Part shown: positions 42,500 to 51,796 of the stretch, piece after piece | How positions within the stretch are numbered: the first letter of the stretch is position 1 | How the letters are laid out: every line of letters begins with the position of its first letter | DNA from: JANYGA01 sp031420415 | GTDB taxonomy: Bacteria > Vulcanimicrobiota > Vulcanimicrobiia > Vulcanimicrobiales > Vulcanimicrobiaceae | DNA length: 64,000 bases | Reading direction: 5' to 3' | Assembly: GCA_031420415.1 (NCBI GenBank) | Contig: JANOMT010000014.1 | Coordinates: 1 to 64,000 of the forward strand | Made by a program: the position numbers and the translations under genes | Notes under the pieces: model-generated | What the model saw: only the letters and a program-made list of their open reading frames with translations | What the model was told of the DNA's origin: nothing | The model's database searches: none

Positions 42500-45400
42500 C
42501 TACATCGCCTGCAGGAGCGCGCGCAAGAGCGGCAGATGCTCGGCGGGTTTGCGATCGGGAAGGTCGATCGTGATCTTGCCCTCGTGGAAACGGAACCGGT
42601 TTTTGGTAAGAGACTGAAGTTTCGGGATCGTCGTGGGCGAAAGCTCGAACGCGCTCCCGACCCCGAGCGTGAGGCGCGTCGTATCGATGATGACGCGCGT
42701 GACGCCTTTCTCGATCGCCTTGGTGCGTAGCTTCGTGACCTCGACGAGGTTCGCGAGCTGAATCGGTAAGGTGCCGAAGCGATCGCGTAATCCTTCGGCG
42801 ATTTCGTCGACGACCGTTTCGCTGCGGGCGTTCGCGAGCTGTTGGTAGGCGGCGATTTTCTGCGAGACTTGCGGAATGTAGTCGTTGGGAATATACGCAT
42901 CGATTTTGACGTCGATGACGGCTTCGCGCTTCTCGGGCATATTTTCGCGCGAACCCTTGCGCTCCGCAATCGCCTCGGCGAGAAGTTCGCAGTACGTTTC
43001 GAAGCCGACGGCGCCGATGAATCCGGATTGTGCGGCCCCGAGCAGATTGCCCGCGCCGCGAATCTCCAGATCGCGCATCGCGACTTGGAGACCGCTGCCG
43101 AGATGCGTGAACTCGCGGATCGCTTCGAGACGCGCCTTCGCATCTTCGGAGAGCGCCTTATGGGCTTGATAGAGCAGATACGCGTAGGCCTGATGGTTCG
43201 ACCGACCGACGCGTCCGCGCAACTGATAGAGCTGCGCGAGACCGAACTTATCGGCGTCGTTGACGATGATCGTGTTGACGTTGGGGATGTCGATTCCGTT
43301 TTCGATGATCGTCGTCGCGACGAGCACGTCGATCTCGCCTTCGACGAATTTCGTCATGATCGGCTCGAGTTCGCTCTCGCCCATCTGGCCGTGGCCGACG
43401 GCGATCCGTGCTTTCGGCACGAGTTGCTCGAGCGCGCGCACGACGCCGTAGATCGATTCGATCCGATTGTGCAGATAGTAGACCTGACCGCCGCGATCGA
43501 GTTCGTTTGCGATCGCCTTTTGCACGATCGCGTCGCTCGCTGGCACGACGACCGTTTTGATCGACATGCGATTTTTCGGTGCCGTTTGAATCATCGAGAG
43601 ATCGCGCACGCCGAGCAACGACATGTGCAACGTGCGCGGGATCGGCGTCGCCGAGAGCGTGAGCACGTCGACCGTCGCCTTCATCTGCTTGAGGCGCTCT
43701 TTGTGCATCACGCCGAATCGCTGCTCTTCGTCGACGACGATGAGCCCGAGATCTCTAAAGACGACGTCTTTTTGGAGCAGGCGGTGCGTGCCGACGACGA
43801 CGTCGACCTTCCCGTCAGCGAGATCCTTGAGCGTCTGTTGCTGCTCTTTTTTCGTCTTGAAGCGCGAGAGCTCTTCGATGCGCACGGGGAAGCTCGCGTA
43901 GCGCGCGCTAAACGTCCGATAGTGCTGCGCTGCGAGCAGCGTCGTCGGCACGAGCACGGCGACTTGACGCTTATCGGCGATCGCTTTGAAGGTCGCGCGC
44001 ACCGCGACTTCGGTCTTGCCATAGCCGACGTCGCCGCATACGACGCGATCCATGGGTTTCGTTTTTTCCATGTCCGATTTCGCGTCGTCGATCGCTTTCT
44101 GCTGATCGGGCGTCGTCTCGTACGGAAAGGCTTCTTCGAGTTCGGCTTGCCATGGCGTGTCGGGCCCGAACGCGTGGCCGGTAGCGATTTCGCGCTCGGC
44201 GTAGAGGCCGACGAGTCCCTCGGCGACCTTTGCCAGATTCTCCGAAACCCGCGTTTTGACGCGCGCCCAATCGGCGCCACCCATCTTGGAAAGCTTCGGT
44301 GCCGCACCTTCGTTCGCGCCGTATTTCGCGACTTGATGCATCTGCGTGACGGGCACGAGCATGCGGTCCGTTCCCGCATACTTCAAATCTAAATAATCTT
44401 GCGTGGCGCCGAGAATCGTCTCCGTGCGCAGGCCGATATATTGCCCGATCCCGTGCACCGCGTGCACGACGTAATCGGTGACTTTCAGATTGCCGAGCGT
44501 GACGGGCACGCCTTCTTTGACGGCGCGCAATTTCACGCGCTTCGGCGGCTGGCCGTAGATCTCGCGATCGCCTAAGACGTGCAGACGCAAGCCCGGAATA
44601 TAAAAGCCCGATTCGATATTGCCTTGATCGACGAAGACGACGCCGCCGCGCGTCATACCGGGATTGCGCCCGACGAAGGACGCGGTGCCCGTCTCGCGCA
44701 GATGCAGCATCGTCGCGCTACGCTCGACCGTCAGGTCGGCGGCTCGAAGCATCTCGGTCAATCTCGAGGCACCGGAGGCCACGCAGGCGACCGTCTCGCC
44801 ATCGGCAACCCACGTTTTCACCTGATCGAGAAACATCGTAATCTGGCGATTGAAGTGTTCGACCGGACGCGTTTCGAGAACGAAAGTTTCGAGCGAATGC
44901 GGCAGCCACGGCGTGGGTTCGGCTTCGATCGCACCCGGCATGATGAGCGTGCGCCGCGCGCGGAATGCGTCGCCGAGCGTTTCGAGCGACGGATGCGGCG
45001 CCATGACGTCGGCGAGCAACGCTTCGCCGACGAGATCTTCATCGACGGAGAGGTCGCCGGATTCGACCGCGGCCAAGAGCACGTTCTCTTCGCGCAGGCG
45101 CTCGTCGTCGAGCCCACGTTCGATCGTCGCGAGCATCGCGGGCTCTTCGAGAACGACGATGCCGTTCGGTGCGAGATAATCCAAGATCGTCTCGCGCTCG
45201 TCGAAGGCGAGGGGCAACCACGTCTCGGGTAATTCCGAGCCGCTCGCGATGTACGCTCGAGCGGCGGAAACGGTGGCGGGCGTTCCCGTTATGCCCCCGA
45301 GCACGCGTTCGCGATACATTTCGTCGCGTGGAATCTCGCTCCACGGTACGACCTCGAGCGTTTCCGTGCGCGCGTCGGTGCTGCGCTGCGTCGCGAGATC

Positions 45401-46054
45401 GAACGTGCGAATAGACTCGATCTCATCGCCGAAAAATTCGACGCGCATCGGGAAATCCGCCGTCGCCGGCCAGAGGTCGACGATGCCGCCGCGCACCGCG
45501 AATTCACCCGCCGCGGCGACGACGTCGGTACGATGATAGCCGCTGCCGAAGAGCGCTTCTTGTAGCATTTCGAAGCCGAACTCGCCGCCGACTTCGAGCT
45601 TGAAGGATCGCTCCGCAAAGATCGCCCTCGGCATCACATACTGACGCAACGCCGCGACGGGAAGCACGACCACGAGTGGGCGGTTCGCGAGCAGATCGGC
45701 GAAAAGCGTCATGCGCGCGCTGCGCTCCGAAGGGCTCTCGATAACGCCCACGCTCTCCTCGCGCGGCCTCACGAGCGTGACTTCGGAGGCGGCGCCTTCA
45801 ACCTGCTTGCCGTCGCCGAGATAATACGTCAGATCGGCGAAGGTGCGTTCCGCGATGTCGGGCGTCGGGACGACGACGAAGAGCGGCACGCGAAGCGCCC
45901 GGAAGATGCCGGCGAGCAGATAGGGCCGCGCGGCCGAGGTCGTCTCGTGCAAGGAAAATGCGCCCGCGTGCGTGCGCAAGCGTTCGAGGAGACCGGCGAG
46001 CGGGCGACTGGAACTGGGGAGTGCTCGGACGAGCGATGGGGCGAGCGTAGCGAT
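42500..46054 (-). CDS. mfd: transcription-repair coupling factor Mfd (probable ATC start)
   Basis: Removes stalled RNA polymerase and recruits UvrA. It is about 1184 residues long. The UvrB-interaction part is at the N-terminus. The RNAP-interaction domain contains DYVVHAVHGIGQYIGL. The translocase motifs are CGDVGYGKTEVA, VDEEQRFG, LSATPIPRT and QLRGRVGRS. The first canonical codon is TTG 45979. In-frame sequence upstream continues as a natural Mfd N-terminus (LAPSLVRAL then RPLAGLLERL) back to a TAA near 46112, with no ATG, GTG or TTG. ATC at 46052-46054, six bases after GAGG, is the best-placed start. Confidence 0.95.
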   Translation of the reverse strand: MATLAPSLVRALPSSSRPLAGLLERLRTHAGAFSLHETTSAARPYLLAGIFRALRVPLFVVVPTPDIAERTFADLTYYLGDGKQVEGAASEVTLVRPREESVGVIESPSERSARMTLFADLLANRPLVVVLPVAALRQYVMPRAIFAERSFKLEVGGEFGFEMLQEALFGSGYHRTDVVAAAGEFAVRGGIVDLWPATADFPMRVEFFGDEIESIRTFDLATQRSTDARTETLEVVPWSEIPRDEMYRERVLGGITGTPATVSAARAYIASGSELPETWLPLAFDERETILDYLAPNGIVVLEEPAMLATIERGLDDERLREENVLLAAVESGDLSVDEDLVGEALLADVMAPHPSLETLGDAFRARRTLIMPGAIEAEPTPWLPHSLETFVLETRPVEHFNRQITMFLDQVKTWVADGETVACVASGASRLTEMLRAADLTVERSATMLHLRETGTASFVGRNPGMTRGGVVFVDQGNIESGFYIPGLRLHVLGDREIYGQPPKRVKLRAVKEGVPVTLGNLKVTDYVVHAVHGIGQYIGLRTETILGATQDYLDLKYAGTDRMLVPVTQMHQVAKYGANEGAAPKLSKMGGADWARVKTRVSENLAKVAEGLVGLYAEREIATGHAFGPDTPWQAELEEAFPYETTPDQQKAIDDAKSDMEKTKPMDRVVCGDVGYGKTEVAVRATFKAIADKRQVAVLVPTTLLAAQHYRTFSARYASFPVRIEELSRFKTKKEQQQTLKDLADGKVDVVVGTHRLLQKDVVFRDLGLIVVDEEQRFGVMHKERLKQMKATVDVLTLSATPIPRTLHMSLLGVRDLSMIQTAPKNRMSIKTVVVPASDAIVQKAIANELDRGGQVYYLHNRIESIYGVVRALEQLVPKARIAVGHGQMGESELEPIMTKFVEGEIDVLVATTIIENGIDIPNVNTIIVNDADKFGLAQLYQLRGRVGRSNHQAYAYLLYQAHKALSEDAKARLEAIREFTHLGSGLQVAMRDLEIRGAGNLLGAAQSGFIGAVGFETYCELLAEAIAERKGSRENMPEKREAVIDVKIDAYIPNDYIPQVSQKIAAYQQLANARSETVVDEIAEGLRDRFGTLPIQLANLVEVTKLRTKAIEKGVTRVIIDTTRLTLGVGSAFELSPTTIPKLQSLTKNRFRFHEGKITIDLPDRKPAEHLPLLRALLQAM

Positions 46055-46209
46055 AGGAAGCCTCGTGCAACGGGAGATGAATGCGGCGCCTGCATTCGAC
46101 TCATCCGCTTACGACCCGGTTGCAACGCCGCGACTGCCAATCGTTCTGAGTCATCGGCGTACGAAGGCGCCCGGCGTGAGAAAGTACGAGCCGTGACGGC
46201 CCAAACGCG

Positions 46210-46653
46210 TTACTTCAGCGTGAGGGGAAGGGTGACGGTTGCATTGCGGCCGTCGCTCGTCGTCGCAGTGAATGTCACGCCGTAGGTGCGGTTCTTGACG
46301 AACGCGGGAACCTCGCCGACGTAACCCTCGAACGTGAAGAGACCCAATTCTTTCTTCGGGATCGCGATCGTGTTGCCGAACGTCTCGGCGACGACGGTCG
46401 CGACCGCGTCGCTCGTGAGAACGCGCACGCGCACGATTCCCGGCGTCACGAGCGTCGCGTCGCTGAGATCGATCTCGGCGATCTGCGGCGGGTTGGGCCC
46501 CGGAAACGGCGTCGACTCGGCGGTCGGTGTTGGTTTATATACGAAACGATATTCGGGTGACGCCGATGGGTTCGGCCCGGGTGACACCGGCGTCGTCGTT
46601 TGCGCGATGGCCAAAGCGCTCGCGACGATCGCGAGCCCGATTCCGGGCCACAT
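46210..46653 (-). CDS. small exported protein, member B of a local paralogous family
   Basis: A 147-residue protein with a signal peptide (about 1-18), a Pro/Ser/Thr-rich linker (about 19-55) and a beta-rich domain of about 90 residues. That domain (SDAVATVV, FTFEGYVGEVPAFVKNRTYGVTFTATTSDGRNATV) aligns by eye with the genes at 46653-47114 and 51751-52368, and looks like an Ig-type sandwich. Its ATG overlaps the stop of the upstream paralogue (TAATG). The mfd gene follows after about 155 bases. No known family is recognised. Confidence 0.75.
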   Translation of the reverse strand: MWPGIGLAIVASALAIAQTTTPVSPGPNPSASPEYRFVYKPTPTAESTPFPGPNPPQIAEIDLSDATLVTPGIVRVRVLTSDAVATVVAETFGNTIAIPKKELGLFTFEGYVGEVPAFVKNRTYGVTFTATTSDGRNATVTLPLTLK

Positions 46654-47114
46654 TAGTTGACGAGGACCGGGACGCGCACGATTGCGGAGCGACCCGTTGC
46701 CGTCGTTGCGATGAACTCGATCTCGACCGTCATCCCCGCCGCGATGAACGGAATCTTCGGCAACGTACTCGTCGCTTCGAAATCGCCCGGCGCGATGAGC
46801 GGAAGGATGCCTTCGCGACCGTTGCTGCGGCTCACGACTCTGACGACATCGTGTGACGTTGCGACCTTGATATTGATCTGGCCGAGAGAATGTAATTTCT
46901 TATCGTTCATGTACACGGCATAGATCGTGGGTTCACCGGCGCGCGCAGAATTGCGCGGAACGAAGCGATATTTGTAAGACAGCGCTGTCGGCTTCGGCGT
47001 CGTGGGTGCGCTCGTACTCGCTTCGACGCTCGGGAGCGTCGAAGCGGTCATCGTTGGTAACGGCGACGGCGCCTGTGGTACGAGGGTCGCGAGGAGGGCG
47101 ATGAAGGCGAGCAC
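46653..47114 (-). CDS. small exported protein, member A of a local paralogous family
   Basis: A 153-residue protein with an N-terminal signal segment (LAFIALLATLV), a Ser/Thr/Pro-rich linker (about 18-45) and a beta-rich domain. The C-terminal part (SHDVVRVV, PGDFEATSTLPKIPFIAAGMTVEIEFIATTATGRSAIV) shares its pattern with the gene just downstream and with 51751-52368. It starts at GTG 47114. It is periplasmic or surface-located by inference; function unknown. Confidence 0.75.
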   Translation of the reverse strand: MLAFIALLATLVPQAPSPLPTMTASTLPSVEASTSAPTTPKPTALSYKYRFVPRNSARAGEPTIYAVYMNDKKLHSLGQINIKVATSHDVVRVVSRSNGREGILPLIAPGDFEATSTLPKIPFIAAGMTVEIEFIATTATGRSAIVRVPVLVN

Positions 47115-47162
47115 GTTTGGTACGATACTTTCTCGAGACGGTGACGATGGAACCCGTAGCGA

Positions 47163-48503
47163 TCACGAGCGTTCCGGTGCTTTCGCGACGCGGCGAGGGA
47201 TGAGGGCGAGGGCGAGTGGAGCGCTAGAGATGCCTGCTAGGAGATGTGCCATTCCAACATCGGGGACGCCCGCTGCGTCGGGTAGGTAACGCGCGATATT
47301 ACAAATCGTCGCGGTGCCGAGCGCGATTGCGGGCCAACTCGCGCCCGCAGCGAGGGCCCAAGGCAGCAACCACAGCGCGTACCATGGATAGGCGTTGGGA
47401 AGGGCACAAAGCGCCGCGAGGCCGATCCACGCGAATCCCCGCCCGTCGGAGCGTACGATGCTCACCGCTCCGACGATCGCGGCGGCTGCCGCAATCGCCA
47501 GTGCGGGAAGCGGGCCGATGAGACCCTGCAAGGAGAGGCTCGGTGCGTAATGTCCGTGGGCGCCAAAACGCGCGAACGCCGGAAAGAGCGGTGGAATCGC
47601 GATCACCGCGGTGACAACGCATCCGACCGCAAGCGCCCACAACGCGCGTCGCGAGCGGTCCTCGTGAGGACGGGCCAGCGCCGCGAGCGCGAGGCCGACG
47701 GCGAAAAGCGCGCCGGTCGCTTTGAAAACGGGTAAGAGGCCGACGACAAGCGCCCCCACGACGACGCGTCCGCGCGCGATTGCGAGTCCGGCGAGGCTCG
47801 CGGCGAGCGTGACGAAGGCGTCGTTGTGTCCTTCGGCAACGCTCCAGAGAATGACGGGATGGAGTGCGAATGCCGCGGTGGTCACGAACCGACGCCGCTC
47901 GTCGCACGACGCGAGTGCCGCATGCAATGCAACGATGCTCCCGAGGAACGCGGCGATCGTCACCGCACGAAGCGATCCAAGCGTGAGTGCGACGTTGGCG
48001 TCGCCCGTCGCCGCGACGACGGCCCGCCCAATCGCGAGCATAGCCGGGCCGTAGACGTCGACGGGGAACGGCCCGCTCCACTGAAAGCGGGCTGCATCGA
48101 GAAACGCATCGTGCAGCGTTGCGGGTGCGAGTCGATACGGATCGAGGCCACGAGCGGCGAGATCGCCATAGGCGGCATACGCGTAGAGATCGCTTGAAAA
48201 AACGAACGGCCAAGCGAGGGTGAAGCCGATGCCGACGAGTGCGGCGACGAGAATCGCTCCGAGATCGCTCGCGCGCGCGTTCGGCCGGAAACGCAGCACG
48301 GTAAAGACGAGCAACCCCGTCGTCAGCACGACGCTCGCGGCGAGAATCGCGACGGCGCCCGCACCATACGCGCCCCAATTCGTCGCGACGACGAGTGGTT
48401 GTTGGAAATCGTTCGCGATGCGCGCGGGGCGATGCGCGGCGAGCACGCGTGCGGCGATGGCGCCGATACCGAGGGGCAGCATCGCGGCGACGAGCGACGT
48501 CAT
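47163..48503 (-). CDS. GT87/DUF2029-like polytopic glycosyltransferase
   Basis: Integral membrane protein of 446 residues with about twelve hydrophobic segments. The early loop contains SSDLYAYAAYGDLAARGLDPYR, like the acidic loop of polyprenol-phosphate-dependent GT-C mannosyltransferases (GT87 and related). VYGPAML and EGHNDAF are further loop motifs of the class. It would use a polyprenyl-phosphate sugar on the outer face of the inner membrane. ATG 48503 is chosen because the hydrophobic region starts right after it; the frame upstream reads as shadow. It is divergent from deoA and upstream of the two small exported proteins. Confidence 0.85.
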   Translation of the reverse strand: MTSLVAAMLPLGIGAIAARVLAAHRPARIANDFQQPLVVATNWGAYGAGAVAILAASVVLTTGLLVFTVLRFRPNARASDLGAILVAALVGIGFTLAWPFVFSSDLYAYAAYGDLAARGLDPYRLAPATLHDAFLDAARFQWSGPFPVDVYGPAMLAIGRAVVAATGDANVALTLGSLRAVTIAAFLGSIVALHAALASCDERRRFVTTAAFALHPVILWSVAEGHNDAFVTLAASLAGLAIARGRVVVGALVVGLLPVFKATGALFAVGLALAALARPHEDRSRRALWALAVGCVVTAVIAIPPLFPAFARFGAHGHYAPSLSLQGLIGPLPALAIAAAAAIVGAVSIVRSDGRGFAWIGLAALCALPNAYPWYALWLLPWALAAGASWPAIALGTATICNIARYLPDAAGVPDVGMAHLLAGISSAPLALALIPRRVAKAPERS

Positions 48504-48627
48504 GCGGCGCACCGTCGCTACGCTGCACGCCGTGCCGCGCAAAGTGCCGCCGTCGACCGAAAGGTTGCGCACCCGGCGCGGGCTTCGTGTCGCCTTCGTG
48601 CGAATCCCAGGCTTCTTGGACGAAGCA

Positions 48628-49962
48628 ATGATGCGTCGGGCCATCGCGCGCAAACGCGATGGTGGAGCGCTCGAGGATCGCGTGTGGCACGACATCATCG
48701 CGAGCTATCTCGCGGATGCGATCGACGACGCACAACTCGCGGCGCTCTTGATGGCGAGTACGATTCGCGGGCTCGACGCCGACGAAACGGCAGCGCTTAC
48801 GAGCGCGTTCGTTGCGAGTGGCGAAACCCTCCGCGCACCGGACGCGCGGACCGTCGATAAACACAGTTCGGGCGGCGTTGCCGATACCGCGTCGCTCGTC
48901 GTGGTGCCGCTCGTCGCAGCGTGCGGCGTTCCCGTCGCGAAGCTCTCGGGTCGCGCGCTCGGGCATACGGGCGGAACGCTCGATAAGCTCGAGGCGCTAC
49001 CGGGTCTGCGCACGGATCTCGCGCCCGAAGCGTTTTTCTCGATCGTCGCTCGCGTCGGGTGTGCGATCGCGGCGCAGAGCGCGCGACTCGTGCCAGCCGA
49101 TAAACGCATCTATGCCCTGCGCGACCGAACGTCGACCGTGCCCGCGCCTGGTTTGATCGCGGCATCGATCGTCTCGAAAAAGATTGCCGGTGGCGCGCAC
49201 GCGATCGTGTACGACGTCAAGTGCGGCAACGGTGCCTTCATGCACGATATCGCCGGTGCGAGTGCGCTCGCGCGGTCGCTCGTAACGTTGACGCGCGCGT
49301 TCGGTCGTCGCGCGCGCGCGATCGTTTCGGATATGAACGAACCGCTCGGTCGCGCGATCGGAACGGGTCTCGAACTCTGCGAGGCGCGCGACCTCTTGCG
49401 CGGTACGCACGACGATCCGCGCCTCCTGGCAATCGTCATGCGCCTCGGATCCGCGATGCTCGCGGTCGCCGTGCCGTCGAGCTTCGATGCGGCACTCGCC
49501 CGGACGTCGCTCGAGGCGGCTTTGCGCAGCGGGCGCGCGTACGAAACGTTCGTCGCGATGCTCGTCGCGCAGGGCGGCTCGGCTCGCGATCTCGAGACGA
49601 TGGCGCCGCATCCAATCTCAATCGACGCGGTTGCAGAGCGCGCCGGCTACGTGACCGGCATCGAAACAGTCGAGCTCGGCGAGCGAGCGCGCGATCTCGT
49701 CGCGGCATCGGGCGCTCGTGCGGGCATCGTCGTGCGCGCGCGTGTCGGCGATCGCATCGCGCGCGGCGAGACGTTCGCGACCGTGCATGGCGACGACGAC
49801 GCGGCGATGGTGGCGGCGGTCGCGCGATGTTTTACGATCGGCGAGGACGCGCCGGAAGCGGGAACGCTCGTCTACGACGAGACGGGTGAAGGTTCGGACG
49901 ACGTTTCCGTGGCGACCGGTGTGGCGAGAACGCCCGCGCGTTCGACGCTCGAGAGAAAATAG
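48628..49962 (+). CDS. deoA: thymidine/pyrimidine-nucleoside phosphorylase
   Basis: Phosphorolyses thymidine or uridine. It has 444 residues. The N-terminal MRRAIARKRDGG matches the family start. KHSSGGVAD binds phosphate. The PYNP signature SGRALGHTGGTLDKLE is intact. DVKCGNGAFM and the C-terminal swivelling domain follow. ATG 48628 and 48631 are both possible. The 3' end overlaps the convergent GT2 gene by 91 bases, and its last about 30 residues go beyond the usual family end. Confidence 0.93.
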   Translation: MMRRAIARKRDGGALEDRVWHDIIASYLADAIDDAQLAALLMASTIRGLDADETAALTSAFVASGETLRAPDARTVDKHSSGGVADTASLVVVPLVAACGVPVAKLSGRALGHTGGTLDKLEALPGLRTDLAPEAFFSIVARVGCAIAAQSARLVPADKRIYALRDRTSTVPAPGLIAASIVSKKIAGGAHAIVYDVKCGNGAFMHDIAGASALARSLVTLTRAFGRRARAIVSDMNEPLGRAIGTGLELCEARDLLRGTHDDPRLLAIVMRLGSAMLAVAVPSSFDAALARTSLEAALRSGRAYETFVAMLVAQGGSARDLETMAPHPISIDAVAERAGYVTGIETVELGERARDLVAASGARAGIVVRARVGDRIARGETFATVHGDDDAAMVAAVARCFTIGEDAPEAGTLVYDETGEGSDDVSVATGVARTPARSTLERK

Positions 49963-50861
49963 AGCGGTCGGGCTTTAACCTGATCGTAGATGCGGCCGAG
50001 ATATTCACCCGCGATACCGATCGTGACGAGTTGCACGCCACCCAAGAACAGGACGACGACCATGATCGAGGTGTAGCCAGGTTCGTTCAGCCCTAAAATT
50101 TTGAGCGCGATGACGACGATCGCATAGAGAAACGCGACCGCGCTCACGATGAAGCCGAGATAGGTTGCGAAGCGGAGCGGAATCTCGGAGAACGACGTGA
50201 TGCCGTCGATTGCGAATTTGAGCATCTTCGAGATCGGGTATTTCGTCTCACCCGCGAAGCGCGATTCGCGTTCGTAGGCGACGCCGATTTGGTTGAATCC
50301 GACCCAACTTACGAGTCCGCGCAAAAATCGGTGCTTCTCGCGCGTCTCGCCGAGCGCATCGACGACGCGCCGGCTCATCAAGCGAAAATCACCCGTATCC
50401 ACGGGAATCGAGACGTTCGTAAGGCGCCGGATCGTTCGGTAGAAAACGCGTGCGGTGAGAAGTTTGAAGAAGCTCTCGCCCTTGCGCGTCTTGCGTGTCG
50501 CGTAAACGACGTCGTAACCCTCGCGCCATTTCGCAAGAAAGGCCTCGATGAGTTCGGGCGGATCTTGTAGGTCGCCATCCATGAGGATGACGGCATCTCC
50601 GCGCGCGATGTCGAGACCGGCGGTCGCTGCGATTTGATGGCCGAAATTGCGCGAGAGATCGGCGACGACGAGGCTCGGCACGATGACTTGGAGCGAGCGT
50701 AGGATTGGCAACGTCCGGTCGCGCGAGCCGTCGTTGACGGCAACGATTTCATACGTGTCGTCGATCGCGACGCGATCCATGATCGCCGTGATGCGCCGGA
50801 TCAATTCGGCGACGTTGCCCTCTTCGTTGAAGAGCGGCACGACAACGCTGATGAGACTCAT
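49872..50861 (-). CDS. GT2 polyprenyl-phosphate glycosyltransferase (DPM1/GtrB-like)
   Basis: Transfers a sugar from a nucleotide donor to undecaprenyl phosphate at the inner membrane. It has 329 residues. The GT-A domain (VVPLFNEEGNVAELI, NDGSRDRT, MDGDLQDPPE as the metal-binding acidic motif) is followed by two membrane helices (about 235-260 and 270-295), as in GtrB/ArnC-type enzymes. The ATG overlaps the stop of the upstream deoxyhypusine-synthase-like gene (ATGA). The product could feed GT-C enzymes such as the GT87-type protein nearby. Confidence 0.9.
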   Translation of the reverse strand: MSLISVVVPLFNEEGNVAELIRRITAIMDRVAIDDTYEIVAVNDGSRDRTLPILRSLQVIVPSLVVADLSRNFGHQIAATAGLDIARGDAVILMDGDLQDPPELIEAFLAKWREGYDVVYATRKTRKGESFFKLLTARVFYRTIRRLTNVSIPVDTGDFRLMSRRVVDALGETREKHRFLRGLVSWVGFNQIGVAYERESRFAGETKYPISKMLKFAIDGITSFSEIPLRFATYLGFIVSAVAFLYAIVVIALKILGLNEPGYTSIMVVVLFLGGVQLVTIGIAGEYLGRIYDQVKARPLYFLSSVERAGVLATPVATETSSEPSPVSS

Positions 50862-51796
50862 GCGAGTTCCGTTCGGACGGCTTGCCAGAAGAGTGGAAAG
50901 AGCAGTTCGTGATGGCCTGTAAATGCGAAGCCTTTCCCCGCGGTCCCGAGATGAGGCCGTCGGACGACGTTGGTCTGCGGTCGATACTGGCGCACGAAAT
51001 CGAAATCTGCCGTCGTGCACGAGCCGCGCGCGCCGAGGTTGCGCGCGACGCTGACGGCTTTGAGAAATGCCTCGGGTAAGAGCACGGCGGATCCAAAATT
51101 GAGGTAGACGCCGCCATCGAGGACGTGTGAGACGACGGAGCACAGCGTGCGGAAATCGACGAGCGCGGCTTCACCGATTGCGGCGCCGTCGGCTTGCGGA
51201 TGTGCGTGGACGATATCGGTGCCGATGGCGACGCTCACGCAGAGCGGAATGTCGCGCTCGGCGCACGTCGCGAGCACCGACGTCGCCGCATGTGGCGCAC
51301 GTGCCGCGAGCAACGCATCGCCGAGCGCGCGACCGACACCGCGCGACCGGTGTTCGGAGATCGCGCCGAGGATAAACGACGCCGTTTCGCTCGACATGCC
51401 GAACGAGCCATCCTGAAGCGCGACATCGACGTCTTCGGAGGTCTTGCCGACGAGGGCGAGCTCGCTGTCGTGGATGGTCACGGAGCCGTTGGCGGCGACC
51501 GCAGCGATCAAGCCATCGCGAATAAGATCGCAGATCATGCCCGAGAGGCCGACCTTGATGACGTGGCCGCCCACGCCCAGGAGCACCGGTCGCCCGTTCG
51601 AGATCGCCTGGGCCGTCCGCGTGACGAGTTCGCGAAGACCCTCGCCCGCCAGGATGTTCGGAAGCGCGTCGAACCACGTCCGGAACGAAGCATCTGCCGA
51701 TACGGTCCGGCCGCCGTCGGTGCTTCGAACTTTGGAAGGGCGATCTTTAAGTGACGTTAGGTGTAAGCGCTGGAAATCGATCGGCGGGTAAGCCAC
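50858..51796 (-). CDS. deoxyhypusine-synthase-like protein
   Basis: A 312-residue protein with the NAD-binding pattern of the deoxyhypusine synthase superfamily: GVGGHVIKVGLSGMICDL, AANGSVTIHDSELALVG and SEDVDVALQDGSFGM. True deoxyhypusine synthase modifies archaeal and eukaryotic eIF5A, absent from bacteria; bacterial members are of unknown or polyamine-related function. Start GTG 51796 keeps the family-like start (LKDRPSKV). It overlaps the beginning of the divergent gene at 51751 by 46 bases. It is translationally coupled to the GT2 gene. Confidence 0.78.
   Translation of the reverse strand: MAYPPIDFQRLHLTSLKDRPSKVRSTDGGRTVSADASFRTWFDALPNILAGEGLRELVTRTAQAISNGRPVLLGVGGHVIKVGLSGMICDLIRDGLIAAVAANGSVTIHDSELALVGKTSEDVDVALQDGSFGMSSETASFILGAISEHRSRGVGRALGDALLAARAPHAATSVLATCAERDIPLCVSVAIGTDIVHAHPQADGAAIGEAALVDFRTLCSVVSHVLDGGVYLNFGSAVLLPEAFLKAVSVARNLGARGSCTTADFDFVRQYRPQTNVVRRPHLGTAGKGFAFTGHHELLFPLFWQAVRTELA

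Noticed and set aside
42842..44392. 516-residue plus-strand open frame opposite mfd
   Set aside because: Asp/Arg/Val-rich shadow of mfd in a high-GC genome; no conserved motif.
47299..48966. 555-residue minus-strand open frame
   Set aside because: Frame-shifted shadow of the GT87-type gene; almost all Arg, Ala and Gly, without membrane segments.
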